44,728 nucleotides of DNA from Planctomycetota bacterium. Its GTDB lineage: Bacteria; Planctomycetota; Phycisphaerae; Tepidisphaerales; Tepidisphaeraceae. The stretch spans positions 1 through 44,728 of the forward strand of contig JBCDKH010000006.1 of the NCBI GenBank assembly GCA_038746835.1, written 5' to 3'. This document shows positions 32,376 to 41,396 of this stretch, in pieces. Under the pieces are notes generated by a model. That model ran no database searches, had not been told where the DNA came from, and was given only the letters and a program-made list of their open reading frames with translations. How positions within the stretch are numbered: position 1 is the first letter of the stretch; each line of letters begins with the position of its first letter. A program made the translations under genes and the position numbers.

Positions 32376-32470
32376 TTCCGTCATCCCGAGCGCAGCCGAG
32401 GGACCTCGCAGCATTTCTGCACACGCGTCCGGACGAGGTCCTTCGACTCGCTTCGCTCACTCAGGATGAC
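32376..32470. repeat. Palindromic element B2
   Basis: The left arm begins CGTCATCCCGAGCGCAGCCG (32377) and reaches GACCTCGC. The right arm (32431-32470) begins ACGAGGTCCTTCGACTCG and ends CAGGATGACGG. It is a second copy of the B family, with the same outer ends GTCATCCCGAG and GGATGAC. It fills the gap between the phosphatase and SDR genes. Confidence 0.75.
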
Positions 32471-32495
32471 GGTTGCGGTACCTCTAGGCTGAAGC

Positions 32496-33245
32496 ATGAG
32501 CAACACATCACGCTGTGCACTCGTCACTGGTGCGAGTTCCGGAATCGGACGATCGACTGCGGTCGCCTTGGCGGAGGCCGGCTACGCGGTGGCGGTCGCC
32601 GCGCGGCGACGTGAGCCGTTGGATGAGCTTGTCGCCGAGATCGAATCGAGCGCCGGCAAGGCCGTCGCGATCACGGCCGATCTGACAAAGCCCGACGACA
32701 TCCGACGGGTCTGGACCGACGCCACTGAGAAGCTCGGCGGGCCGATCGACTGCCTCATTGCCAACGCAGGCCGGGGCCTTCAAGGCGGCGTGACGACGAG
32801 CGACGACACACAGTGGCGGCAGATGGTCGAGCTGAACCTGACCGGCACGATGGACCTGATGCGGCTCGCGGCCGAGTCGATGCGCACCGGGACAGGCGTC
32901 CGGGACATCGTCGTCATCGGCAGCGTCGTCGGGGTGAACGTGTCGCCCTTCTCGGCGGTTTACGGGGCGACCAAGTTCGCCATCGGAGCCGCAGCCGAGA
33001 GTCTGCGGCGCGACATCGGCAAGGAGGGCATCCGCGTGACGGTCATCAAGCCTGGGATCGTCACGACGGAGTTCCAGGAGGTCGCCGGCTACGACGCGGA
33101 GACATTCGGCACGGCCGTCGCCAAGTTCGGCCGGCCGCTGTCGGCAGACGACGTCGCCCGAAGCATCCGGTTCGTCGTCGAGCAGCCCGAAGGCGTGCAC
33201 ATAAACGATCTCATGATTCGCCCGACGGGTCAGGACTATCCGTGA
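32496..33245 (+). CDS. Short-chain dehydrogenase/reductase
   Basis: The 249-residue protein has the cofactor motif TGASSGIG (11-18) and NAG-type IANAGRG, and the active-site motif YGATK (Y156, K160) preceded by a serine in VVIGSVVG. This is the classical SDR layout. GIRVTVIKPGIVTTEFQE follows. ARRREPLDE places arginines where NADP-preferring enzymes carry them. The substrate is unknown. The nucleoside hydrolase gene follows after 37 bases. Confidence 0.9.
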   Translation: MSNTSRCALVTGASSGIGRSTAVALAEAGYAVAVAARRREPLDELVAEIESSAGKAVAITADLTKPDDIRRVWTDATEKLGGPIDCLIANAGRGLQGGVTTSDDTQWRQMVELNLTGTMDLMRLAAESMRTGTGVRDIVVIGSVVGVNVSPFSAVYGATKFAIGAAAESLRRDIGKEGIRVTVIKPGIVTTEFQEVAGYDAETFGTAVAKFGRPLSADDVARSIRFVVEQPEGVHINDLMIRPTGQDYP

Positions 33246-33282
33246 TTGGATCCATCGCACGGTGCGGTAGGCTGACCGATAC

Positions 33283-34197
33283 ATGAGCACTACGCACCGC
33301 GTCATCGTCGACACGGACATCGGCGACGACATCGATGATGCCTTCTGCCTCGCGTTCCTGCTGAAAGCGACGGAGCACTTCAGTTCTGTCTTCATCAAGA
33401 CCTGCTACGGCGACCCCAACCGTCGCCTCCGCCCGGCGCGGGCGATGATGCGAGCCGCCTACGACGCAGGGCTCGCCGGTGACCATCGCAACGTCGGTGT
33501 GAGCAGCGGCGTCGACGACTCACTGGAGATGCCGAAGGGCTACGGAAAGATCGGGACCCGCTATCTGTATGGCGACACGCTGCCTGCCGACTTCTACTAC
33601 CCTTCGACCTTTGGCCTTTATCCAGGAGATCAGATCGATGCCGCTCTGTCGATCGGCCCACTGACCAATCTCGCGTTGTCGATCCGAGAGGATCAGACTG
33701 CGATGGCCAAGCTCCGCCACGTCGTCATGGCGGGCGAGTTCGTGAAACCCGGCTTCATCGAGCACAACGTCCGCTGCGACGTCCCCGCCGCGGCAAAGGC
33801 GTTCGCGAGTGGCATCGCGATCGAGGTGATCCCGTGGAGCATCGGGCCGATGACGAAGCTCGTCGATTCTGACATCGTCCGCATCATGAAAGCCGGCAGC
33901 ACCGGCGACGCGATCTGCCGACTGCTGGTCGACTGGCTGATGGAGTTCTGGGGGACGGTGCCGGGCAAGACGAACATGTACGACCCGATGACGGCCGTCG
34001 CGCTGCTGCATCCGGAGTGGTTCGAGTGGAAAACTGGCCGAGTCAGCGTCGACACCTCTCGCAGTGACACGCGTGGGCTCACCACGATCGTCGCGGACTC
34101 CGAAGGTCCACATCGCATTGCTACCCGCGTCGACGTCGCAAACGCCAAGGGTCTGCTCCTCGACACGTTGTGCTGCAAGGTCGGCGGCTCGGCGTGA
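33283..34197 (+). CDS. Inosine-uridine-preferring nucleoside hydrolase family
   Basis: The 304-residue protein starts with RVIVDTDIGDDIDDAFCLAF, where the aspartates bind the catalytic calcium. IGPLTNLALSIREDQTAMAK and VVMAGEFVKPGFIEHNVRCD are also family hallmarks, with DPMTAVALLHPEW near the C terminus. The expected reaction is hydrolysis of the N-glycosidic bond of ribonucleosides, for salvage or catabolism. It lies after the SDR gene and may share its transcript. Confidence 0.87.
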   Translation: MSTTHRVIVDTDIGDDIDDAFCLAFLLKATEHFSSVFIKTCYGDPNRRLRPARAMMRAAYDAGLAGDHRNVGVSSGVDDSLEMPKGYGKIGTRYLYGDTLPADFYYPSTFGLYPGDQIDAALSIGPLTNLALSIREDQTAMAKLRHVVMAGEFVKPGFIEHNVRCDVPAAAKAFASGIAIEVIPWSIGPMTKLVDSDIVRIMKAGSTGDAICRLLVDWLMEFWGTVPGKTNMYDPMTAVALLHPEWFEWKTGRVSVDTSRSDTRGLTTIVADSEGPHRIATRVDVANAKGLLLDTLCCKVGGSA

Positions 34198-34258
34198 AAC
34201 AGAGGCGGAGGCTCCTGCCGCTTGCGACTCTGTGCCGACCCGCCGATGATGGCAGGAC

Positions 34259-36316
34259 GTGCTGGGCATTCCTCAATACCTCTGGCGGCTCGTCCCGGCC
34301 AACCCGATCATGCTCCGCGTCGTCGGCGTCGGGGGCAAACGCACCAAGGACCTCATCGCCCGCTGCGTCTACCTCGGCCTGCTCATCGGCATCGTGCTCA
34401 TCACGCTCGTCGGTGCCGACGCGGCCGGCGGTGACCTGGATGAGCTGACGGCGATCAGCACCGAGCTGTTCATCGGGATGAGCTACCTGCAGCTCGCACT
34501 CGTCGCTCTGCTGGCTCCCATTTTCACGGCCGGGGCGATCACGCAGGAGAAAGATTCGCAGACGTACGACATCCTGCTCAGCACGCCGTTGACGAACGGC
34601 CAGATCGTGCTGGGCACGTTGCTCAGCCGGCTGTTTTTCGTCTTCGCCCTGCTCATCAGTGGCATTCCGGTCTTTGGCATCACGCAGATCTTCGGCGGCG
34701 TGGGGATCCGCGAAATCCTGCTCGTCACCGGCGTCGCGGCAGTGACGGCATTGCTGACGGGTGCATTCGCCGTGGCGATCGCAACGTTCAAGGTCGGGAC
34801 GCGGCGGACGATCTTCAGCTTCTACTTCCTGATCGTCGTCTACCTCGTCGGCGGCTGGCTCATCGACGCCGGGGCCGATCCGACCCACCCGATCTTGGCG
34901 GACGGCTCGCGAGCCGAAACCGGCTGGTTGACCGCGATCCATCCCTTCCTGGCACTGCGGAGCATCCTCGACCCGGTCGACTATGCCCCGCCGGCCGTCT
35001 CGGAGCTGAGCGAAGGACTTCGCGGCTGGCCGTGGTCGTTCTACTTGTCGAAGCCAGCCGCGTTCTTCATGACGGCGGGGACGCTCGTCTCGCTGCTGCT
35101 GGTCGTCCCGAGCATCGTCCTCCTGCGACGCATGGCTCAGTCGACGCTCACGCCGGCCGGTTGGATCAACGAAAAGCTGTCGTTCCTGCCCGGCTTCACG
35201 CCGCGGGGCGATCGGCCGGCTCGCAGCGTCTGGAACAACCCGATCGCCTGGCGCGAGGCACGTACCAAAGCGTCGGCCGCCAGGTCGGGACTGCTCCGCT
35301 ACGCGTTCATCCTCCTCGGCGTCGGCGGTGCGGGGGTCGCGGCGTGGCTCTATGCAAACGAGTCCGCCGAGCCGGACACGTACGTGACGGCTGGTTCGAT
35401 CAATCCCGTCACACGGACGGTCTTCATCCGTGGCCTGGACGGCGGTACCTACGCACTGTCGCCGACCGTGTCGGTCCGCGTGAACGGCGAGGACGTGACG
35501 TTCCGAGATGCGGATCGCCGGCTTGCCGTACAGACCCCGTTGGCTCTGGAGGTCCGCAATGGCGCGCCGACGATCACACGACTCAACCTCAGCGACGTCG
35601 GACGGCGGCTCGCACCCGAGACTGCGCGAAACGTGCTGCTAGGCCTCGTGCTCTTGGAGGTCGCGACGATTTTGCTCATCGTCACCAACGCCTCGGCCAG
35701 CACGGTGACGCGCGAGCGCGAAGACGGCTCGCTCGACCTGCTGCTCAGCACGCCGATCACGAGTCGTTACTACATCTGGGGCAAGCTTCGCGGGCTCGTG
35801 AGCTTTGCCTTGCCCTTGATTGTGGTCCCGGTGGCGAGCATCGCGGCGTTTGTCCTTGCCGACCTGTTCGCCGGTGGCACGCGGCCTCTGGTGTTGCCCG
35901 AGTCCTTGCTGACGGTTCCGCTATTGCTGGTGGTAATGGTCGCGTTTGCGGCGATTGTCGGCATGAACCTGTCGCTGCGAACGGGATCGACGGTAAAGAG
36001 CGTGATGGCGTCGCTGGGCGTGGTGCTGGGCCTGTTCGCCCTGCTCGGCTGGTGCGGCACGGCCATCGCCGCCAGCGGTGAGGGCGTGACGTTGGCGTTC
36101 ACGGCGTTCAGCCCGCTGTCGGTCATGATGATCCAGATCGACCCGGCCACCTTCGCCGATGACACCGTCCTGGACCCCCAAGACGGCGGCGTGAACCGCG
36201 CTGTCCTGACGCTCTTCACGCTCGTCGCCTGCGGTGCCTACGCCGGCGGCGTCTGGACGCTGTACAAGTCGATGGTGAAAAACTTCGACATGACTATCCG
36301 TCGCCAACAGCGCTAA
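34259..36316 (+). CDS. ABC-2 type transporter permease
   Basis: The 685-residue protein starts at GTG 34259. It has two similar membrane halves: YLQLALVALLAPIFTAGAIT with QEKDSQTYDILLSTPLTNGQ in the first, and VLLGLVLLEVATILLIVTNA with REREDGSLDLLLSTPITSRY in the second. The repeated S-T-P-I/L-T motif indicates internal duplication. A soluble loop (about residues 380-460) separates them. The halves resemble ABC-2 exporter and GldF-like permeases. No ATPase gene is beside it, so its partner must lie elsewhere. The cargo is unknown. Confidence 0.8.
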   Translation: MLGIPQYLWRLVPANPIMLRVVGVGGKRTKDLIARCVYLGLLIGIVLITLVGADAAGGDLDELTAISTELFIGMSYLQLALVALLAPIFTAGAITQEKDSQTYDILLSTPLTNGQIVLGTLLSRLFFVFALLISGIPVFGITQIFGGVGIREILLVTGVAAVTALLTGAFAVAIATFKVGTRRTIFSFYFLIVVYLVGGWLIDAGADPTHPILADGSRAETGWLTAIHPFLALRSILDPVDYAPPAVSELSEGLRGWPWSFYLSKPAAFFMTAGTLVSLLLVVPSIVLLRRMAQSTLTPAGWINEKLSFLPGFTPRGDRPARSVWNNPIAWREARTKASAARSGLLRYAFILLGVGGAGVAAWLYANESAEPDTYVTAGSINPVTRTVFIRGLDGGTYALSPTVSVRVNGEDVTFRDADRRLAVQTPLALEVRNGAPTITRLNLSDVGRRLAPETARNVLLGLVLLEVATILLIVTNASASTVTREREDGSLDLLLSTPITSRYYIWGKLRGLVSFALPLIVVPVASIAAFVLADLFAGGTRPLVLPESLLTVPLLLVVMVAFAAIVGMNLSLRTGSTVKSVMASLGVVLGLFALLGWCGTAIAASGEGVTLAFTAFSPLSVMMIQIDPATFADDTVLDPQDGGVNRAVLTLFTLVACGAYAGGVWTLYKSMVKNFDMTIRRQQR

Positions 36317-36370
36317 CCGCCCGAATGTGTGATGGGTGAAGTTTCCGTGCGTCTGTGGTGTAATGCCGCG

Positions 36371-37657
36371 ATGGTCGCCAATACCAACCTGCTTCGGCCT
36401 GCGGAAGAGACGCCGACGGCGTTTTGGAAGAACGCCAACCTCTACTTCGATCGCGTGCACACGCGCATGCATCTGGACGACACGTGGCGTCAGGTGCTGT
36501 CATCGCCGAAGCGAATCACGACGGTGAGTTGCCCGGTCCACATGGACAGCGGGCAGATTCAGGTGTTCACCGGGTTCCGTGTCCAGCACTCCAACGTGCT
36601 CGGTCCGTACAAGGGCGGGCTGCGCATGGCGGCCAACGTCGCGCGGGACGAAGTCATGGCGCTGGCGATGCTGCAGACGTGGAAGAACGCGCTGGTCAAC
36701 CTGCCGTATGGCGGGGCCAAGGGCGGCATCATCTGCAATCCCAAGAGCCTCAGCCATCGCGAGCGCGAACGCCTTGTCCGTCGCTTCACCTACGAAATCC
36801 ACGATGTCATCGGCCCGGACAAGGACATCCCGGCACCTGACCTCGGCACGTCCGGCCAGGAGATGGCCTGGATCGTCGACACCTACTCCAGCATCGTCGG
36901 CCACCAAGAGCTTGGCGTCGTCACGGGTAAACCCGTCAGCATTGGCGGCTCGTGCGGGCGTGACGAAGCGACCGGTCGAGGCGCGATGAATGTGCTGCGT
37001 CGGTACATGCACGCGGCCGAAGACAAAGGACTCGACGGGCTGAAGATCGCGGTCCAGGGCTTCGGGCAAGTCGGATCCGCAGCGGCGAGGCTGCTTGCAG
37101 AACGCGGTTGCACCGTCGTCGCCATCAGCGACCAGTTCGGCGGATACCACAATCCGAAGGGCATCGACGTCGAGGCGGCCACGCGGCACTACGCCGAGAC
37201 CGGCCAGCTCACCGATCTGCCCGACGTCGAGCCGATGACGAACGACGAACTCCTCACGTGCGACTGCGACGTGCTCATCCCGGCAGCAATCGAGAACACC
37301 GTCAACGGTCGCATCGCCGACGGGATCAAGGCACGGATCATCGTTGAAGGTGCCAACGGCCCTACGACGCCGAAAGCCGATCGGATTCTGCGTGACAAGG
37401 GCGTCGTCATTCTGCCCGACATCCTCGCCAACGCGGGCGGCGTGACGGTCAGTTACTTCGAGTGGGTCCAGGGCCTGGACGCCTATTTCTGGGACCTGAA
37501 GCGCGTGCAGGACGAGTTGCAGAAGGTCATGGAGACCGCATTCGATCGCGTGCACGGATTCGTGCTTCAGGAACGGTGCGACTACCGCACTGCGGCTTAC
37601 ACGCTGGCCGTCCGGCGCGTCGCCGAAGCCTGCGAGCTCAAGGGCCTGTTCCCGTAA
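36371..37657 (+). CDS. Glu/Leu/Phe/Val dehydrogenase
   Basis: The protein has about 428 residues from ATG 36371; an upstream frame adds about 14 residues, but VANTNLLRPAEETPTAFW fits the family start better. LPYGGAKGGIICNPKSLSHR holds the catalytic lysine (K117). GVVTGKPVSIGGSCGRDEAT matches glutamate dehydrogenases, and the Rossmann motif is VQGFGQVGSAAARLLAERG. The reaction interconverts glutamate and 2-oxoglutarate with ammonia, with NAD(P). Leucine or phenylalanine use cannot be excluded. It appears monocistronic and convergent with the porin-like gene. Confidence 0.9.
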   Translation: MVANTNLLRPAEETPTAFWKNANLYFDRVHTRMHLDDTWRQVLSSPKRITTVSCPVHMDSGQIQVFTGFRVQHSNVLGPYKGGLRMAANVARDEVMALAMLQTWKNALVNLPYGGAKGGIICNPKSLSHRERERLVRRFTYEIHDVIGPDKDIPAPDLGTSGQEMAWIVDTYSSIVGHQELGVVTGKPVSIGGSCGRDEATGRGAMNVLRRYMHAAEDKGLDGLKIAVQGFGQVGSAAARLLAERGCTVVAISDQFGGYHNPKGIDVEAATRHYAETGQLTDLPDVEPMTNDELLTCDCDVLIPAAIENTVNGRIADGIKARIIVEGANGPTTPKADRILRDKGVVILPDILANAGGVTVSYFEWVQGLDAYFWDLKRVQDELQKVMETAFDRVHGFVLQERCDYRTAAYTLAVRRVAEACELKGLFP

Positions 37658-37669
37658 GCCGCTGCCCGT

Positions 37670-38542
37670 TCAGTACGCGAAGCTGATTCCGCCGCCGCCC
37701 CATATCTGCGTATCGGCGGCGAGGTCATTGTCGATGCCGTCGGTGTAGTAGACCTGCCCGCCGAGCGTCCACTTGCCGTAGCGGCGGCTGATGTTGAGGA
37801 GCGTGTTGAGCTCGTAGGCCGCCAGCAGACCGAACTGGTAGTGCTGAAAGCCCGACCCACTTCCACCGAACAGGCCTTCGAGGTTGTCGACGTACGCGAC
37901 GTGTCCCTCGTACCCGAGCGATAGCGACGACTCGCCGATCCGTTCATTTCGCCGCGCACCGAACTCGACGTACGTGCCCTCAAAGCTGTCATAGTCGTAC
38001 GCAGCAAACACGTACGGCCCGAACAGCTTGCCCTCGCCGTCGCCCAGCGCAGCGTCGTTGACGTCCAACTCGACGAAGATCTCCGCGGAGTCGAGTTCGT
38101 TGCGATCCGGATAGGTGAAGCTCTGATGCGCGACGACGAACTCGAACAGGTCAGTCTCCCAGCTGAAACCGACTGTCGGGCGAATGACCTGGAAGTTGCT
38201 CACGTCATCGCCGCCGGCCGTGTTGGTGCGGACCCGGACGAACGGATCGGGCAGTCGACCCAGATCGAAAGCAAGCTCTGCGGTGATTCCGAGATTGGCG
38301 GCGTCCTCGTTGGTCACGGCTTCGACGATCTCAAGCCCGCGGAAGACGTAATCGGTCGAGTAGATCGCCGATGCCGCAAAACCCACGGCACCGTCGTTGA
38401 AGCCCGTCCCGGGCGTCTGCAGCGGCGGCGGTCCGTAGATCGTCTCAGGCACCTCCGCGAGTGGGCCCTCGGATTCCTGAGCAACGACCAGACTCGCTGA
38501 GACAGCGACGGCTGCGAAGAACGTCGACGGGCCGACACGCAT
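37670..38542 (-). CDS. Putative outer-membrane porin (TorF/TIGR02001-like)
   Basis: The protein has about 290 residues from ATG 38542. A signal peptide (STFFAAVAVSASLVVAQ) is followed by an acidic linker and a barrel-like region. VGFAASAIYSTDYVFRGLEI resembles the SDYVFRG motif of TorF-type putative porins. Strands such as VEFGARRNERIGESSLSLGY continue to the C-terminal IWGGGGISFAY, an aromatic end typical of outer-membrane proteins. The gene follows the M20 peptidase by 10 bases on the same strand, so they are probably co-transcribed. Confidence 0.7.
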   Translation of the reverse strand: MRVGPSTFFAAVAVSASLVVAQESEGPLAEVPETIYGPPPLQTPGTGFNDGAVGFAASAIYSTDYVFRGLEIVEAVTNEDAANLGITAELAFDLGRLPDPFVRVRTNTAGGDDVSNFQVIRPTVGFSWETDLFEFVVAHQSFTYPDRNELDSAEIFVELDVNDAALGDGEGKLFGPYVFAAYDYDSFEGTYVEFGARRNERIGESSLSLGYEGHVAYVDNLEGLFGGSGSGFQHYQFGLLAAYELNTLLNISRRYGKWTLGGQVYYTDGIDNDLAADTQIWGGGGISFAY

Positions 38543-38552
38543 CGCGGTCAGG

Positions 38553-39776
38553 CTAAGGGGCCGGCGATTCACCCGCAAACGACGCGAGCACCAGGGCCGC
38601 CAGTCGTGTCCGCTCGACGAGAGACGGCAGCACGACAAACTCCTCGTCCGTGTGCAACCCGCCCCCGCGAACGCCCATCGTGTCGACCGTCGGCAAACCC
38701 GCCGCCTGAAGCTTGTTGCCGTCGCAGACGCCGCCCGTATCGCGCCAATGGACTTCAAGATCGAGGTGCGCCCCACAGGTCCGGACCCGCTCGAACAGCC
38801 GCGTCGTCTCCGGCGTCATCGGCTTGGGCGGGCTGAAGAAGCTGCCATGCATCGTCGCTTCGATGCCGTCGCGTCGGCCGAGCACGAAAGCGAGGCGTCG
38901 CAGGTCATTCTCCATCGCTTCGCGACGCTCTTCGGTCGCGACGCGGACGTTGAATCGAACGATCGCCAGGTCCGCCACACGGTTGACCGGCCCGCCGCCG
39001 TCGATTCGGCCGACGTTGACCGTCACGCCGTCCGCCTTGTTGAAGTCGGCCAAGAGCGAAACGACCTCGCCAGCGACGTGCATCGCACTCCGGCCCTGAT
39101 CGAACTCACGACCGACGTGGGCAGACCGGCCGCGGATGACCAGGTCGAAGCTCCCACTGCCGCCGCGTGCTCCGGCGAGTCGTCCATCTTCCAAAGCCGG
39201 TTCGAACACCAGGCCGATCTGGTGCTCGCTTGCGAGCTTGTGAAGCAACGACGTGCTCGACGGCGAGCCGAGCTCCTCGTCCGGATTGAACACGGCTGTC
39301 CAGCCAACGCGGCTCGCCATCGGATGCCGCTCGAATGCCCGGAGGGCTTCCGTCAGAACAACCAGCCCGCCTTTCAGGTCCGCCACGCCCGGCCCGACCC
39401 AACGGTCGGCAGAGACTTCACGCACGGTCTGAAACGACGAGTCAATGCCGAACACCGTGTCGAGGTGGCCGTTGAGCAAAACGCGGTGCGGCCGATCGGG
39501 TCGCTTGCGAACCACGAGCGCCTCAGCGACGGGAATGGACTCCAATTCGCCGTCAGCTTTGACAACCTTGCGGTCGGGCAGCGCCACCAGTTCGACAGTG
39601 TCCGCAAGATTGGCGACCGCTTCCGCGACGAGCTCTCGTTGCCGGCAGACGCCTGTGAGGTTCTCACTGCCGCTGTTGTGGTTCGACCACCGCCGCAGGC
39701 AATCACGCATCGCCGACTCACGGTCGGCGACACCACCGAGCATGTCACGTGTGTCGGCGTCCAACGCCGGGGGCAT
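38553..39776 (-). CDS. M20 family metallopeptidase/hydrolase
   Basis: The 407-residue protein resembles carboxypeptidase G2 and related M20 enzymes. Metal ligands are suggested by LLNGHLDTVFG (H, D), GPGVADLKGGLVVL (D) and NPDEELGSPSS (E, E), with GGGLHTDEEF near the end. The middle dimerisation domain contains RGRSAHVGREFDQGRSAMHV. Members remove amino acids from N-acyl or folate-type substrates. It begins 8 bases after bL21, in the place where bL27 (rpmA) is usually encoded. Confidence 0.85.
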   Translation of the reverse strand: MPPALDADTRDMLGGVADRESAMRDCLRRWSNHNSGSENLTGVCRQRELVAEAVANLADTVELVALPDRKVVKADGELESIPVAEALVVRKRPDRPHRVLLNGHLDTVFGIDSSFQTVREVSADRWVGPGVADLKGGLVVLTEALRAFERHPMASRVGWTAVFNPDEELGSPSSTSLLHKLASEHQIGLVFEPALEDGRLAGARGGSGSFDLVIRGRSAHVGREFDQGRSAMHVAGEVVSLLADFNKADGVTVNVGRIDGGGPVNRVADLAIVRFNVRVATEERREAMENDLRRLAFVLGRRDGIEATMHGSFFSPPKPMTPETTRLFERVRTCGAHLDLEVHWRDTGGVCDGNKLQAAGLPTVDTMGVRGGGLHTDEEFVVLPSLVERTRLAALVLASFAGESPAP

Positions 39777-39784
39777 CTACGAAG

Positions 39785-40111
39785 CTAGGCCTTGATGCCG
39801 GTGACCTTGACCCGCAAGTACTTCTGGCGGTGCCCGGTCTCGATGTGAACACCCTTGCGACGCTTGACCTTCACGACGCGGAGCTTCTTGCCCTTCACCG
39901 GCCCGAGCACGTCGGCCGTAACCGTAGCACCTTCGACCACCGGCGTGCCGATCGTCGGGGCGTCGCCACCTACGAATAGGACGCGGTCGAACGTCACCGT
40001 CTCGGGCAGGTTGCTGCCCTCTTCCTCACCCGGCACCACGCGATCGATCTCGAGCACGTCGCCCTCGGCGATCTTGAACTGGCGACCACTATCTTCGATG
40101 ACGGCGTACAT
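39785..40111 (-). CDS. rplU: 50S ribosomal protein bL21
   Basis: The 108-residue product matches bL21: MYAVIEDSGRQFKIAEGDVL, then EIDRVVPGEEEGS, VTFDRVLFVGGDAPTIGTPV and the basic C-terminal KKLRVVKVKRRKGVHIETGH. bL21 binds 23S rRNA and sits beside bL20. The rpmA gene (bL27) normally follows directly; here an M20 peptidase takes that place, so bL27 must be elsewhere. Confidence 0.95.
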   Translation of the reverse strand: MYAVIEDSGRQFKIAEGDVLEIDRVVPGEEEGSNLPETVTFDRVLFVGGDAPTIGTPVVEGATVTADVLGPVKGKKLRVVKVKRRKGVHIETGHRQKYLRVKVTGIKA

Positions 40112-40232
40112 GGGCTCGGCGTTGCAGAAACGGGCGGGACGTTGCGGGCCGCGATGATTCGCCGCCGATATCCGAAGTCAACCGCTCGCCTGAGCCGATG
40201 CAAGGGTGTCGGAAGTCCCGACACGACCCGCC

Positions 40233-40622
40233 ATGCCTGCGCTCACGCACGACGACATCTTCGCCAAGGTTCGCGACATCCTCGTCGAGGCGCTCGGCGT
40301 CCGGTCGGAGGAGGTGACACCGGATGCGTCCGTTCGCGACGACCTTGGGGCAGAGAGCATCGAGTTCCTCGACATTCAGTTCCGTCTCGAACGCGTTTTC
40401 GGGATCAAGATCCCCAAGGGCGACATGATGCCCGAGGACCTCCAGAACAATCCGGACTTCGTCCAGAGCGGCAAGCTGACCGATGCTGGAATCAACGAGC
40501 TCAAGAGTCGGCTCCCGCATGCCGACTTCTCCAAGCTCGCGCCTGGCGACGACCTGGAGACGCTAAGCCGGCTCTTCACGACCGAGGCAGTCGTCCGCTA
40601 CGTCGAGCAGAAGCTCAACTGA
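40233..40622 (+). CDS. Acyl carrier protein, extended type
   Basis: The 129-residue protein is longer than the usual 75-80 residues. ALTHDDIFAKVRDILVEALG leads to DLGAESIEFLDIQFRLERVF, where S42 is the phosphopantetheine site (family motif DSL). FGIKIPKGDMMPEDLQNNPD follows. An extra C-terminal helical segment (about residues 80-129) is unlike FabF-partner ACPs but similar to some planctomycete carriers. No FabD, FabF or other fatty-acid or polyketide gene is adjacent, so the partner is unclear. The upstream bL21 is on the opposite strand. Confidence 0.85.
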   Translation: MPALTHDDIFAKVRDILVEALGVRSEEVTPDASVRDDLGAESIEFLDIQFRLERVFGIKIPKGDMMPEDLQNNPDFVQSGKLTDAGINELKSRLPHADFSKLAPGDDLETLSRLFTTEAVVRYVEQKLN

Positions 40623-40634
40623 GCACCGGCCGCT

Positions 40635-41372
40635 TCAAAGGACGGACTTCAGGTAGTCGAAGCTCTTCTTCGCCGACGCCATCGGGTCGTCGTTCATCCA
40701 GCTGTTGTCCTGTTCGACGACGAGGCACTCCACGCCGCACTGGCTGGCGGTGGCGACGATCTCCTTGACCGGCACTTTGCCGTCGCCCAGCTCGCAGAGG
40801 GTCTTCTTCTCGAAGTCGCTGCAGTCCTTCACGTGAATCAGCGGCAGACGACCGCTCAGCCGCTTCATCAGCTGCGTCGGATTCCGACCGGCGACGCTGA
40901 CCCAGCACGTGTCGAGCTCGGCACCAAGGCCGGTGTCCATGATCAGAAGGTCGTAGCCGGTGTGGTCGCCGTCGACGGTGTCGAATTCCCAGTCGTGGTT
41001 GTGGTAGAGCACGCTCAGGCCGTCGAAGTTGGCCACTTTCTCGAGTGTTTTCGCTACCTTTCGGTATCCGTCTGCGGTTCGGTGTTCGTCGGGAAGGTAA
41101 GGCTGAATGGCGTGGCGAATGCCGAGATCGCCGAGCATTTTGAGCGTGTCGTTTGCGTCGTCGCCGATCAGGCTGCCCTCGTGGCTTCCGACGACGGTCA
41201 TCCCGGCGTCGCGTGCCGCTTTCGTGACAGCCTCGGTCGAGTGCCCGCTGAAGGGACCGACTTCGGCATGGGTGTAGCCGACTTCGGCGAGCTTCTTGCA
41301 CGTGTCACCGAGCTGATCGCCCGTGAGAAGGTCGCGGACGGTGTAGAGCTGCAGGCCTATCGGAAGTGTCAT
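40635..41372 (-). CDS. Sugar phosphate isomerase/epimerase family
   Basis: The 245-residue protein is a TIM-barrel of the xylose isomerase-like superfamily. LPIGLQLYTVRDLLTGDQLG is the typical start. TVVGSHEGSLI, LSVLYHNHDWEF, LGAELDTCWVSVAGRN and LPLIHVKDCSDF carry the acidic and histidine metal ligands. It would isomerise a sugar or inositol derivative, or act with Gfo/Idh-type enzymes; the substrate is unknown. It is convergent with the ACP gene. Confidence 0.85.
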   Translation of the reverse strand: MTLPIGLQLYTVRDLLTGDQLGDTCKKLAEVGYTHAEVGPFSGHSTEAVTKAARDAGMTVVGSHEGSLIGDDANDTLKMLGDLGIRHAIQPYLPDEHRTADGYRKVAKTLEKVANFDGLSVLYHNHDWEFDTVDGDHTGYDLLIMDTGLGAELDTCWVSVAGRNPTQLMKRLSGRLPLIHVKDCSDFEKKTLCELGDGKVPVKEIVATASQCGVECLVVEQDNSWMNDDPMASAKKSFDYLKSVL

Positions 41373-41396
41373 GCGCGACGATAGGCCAAAAACGCA

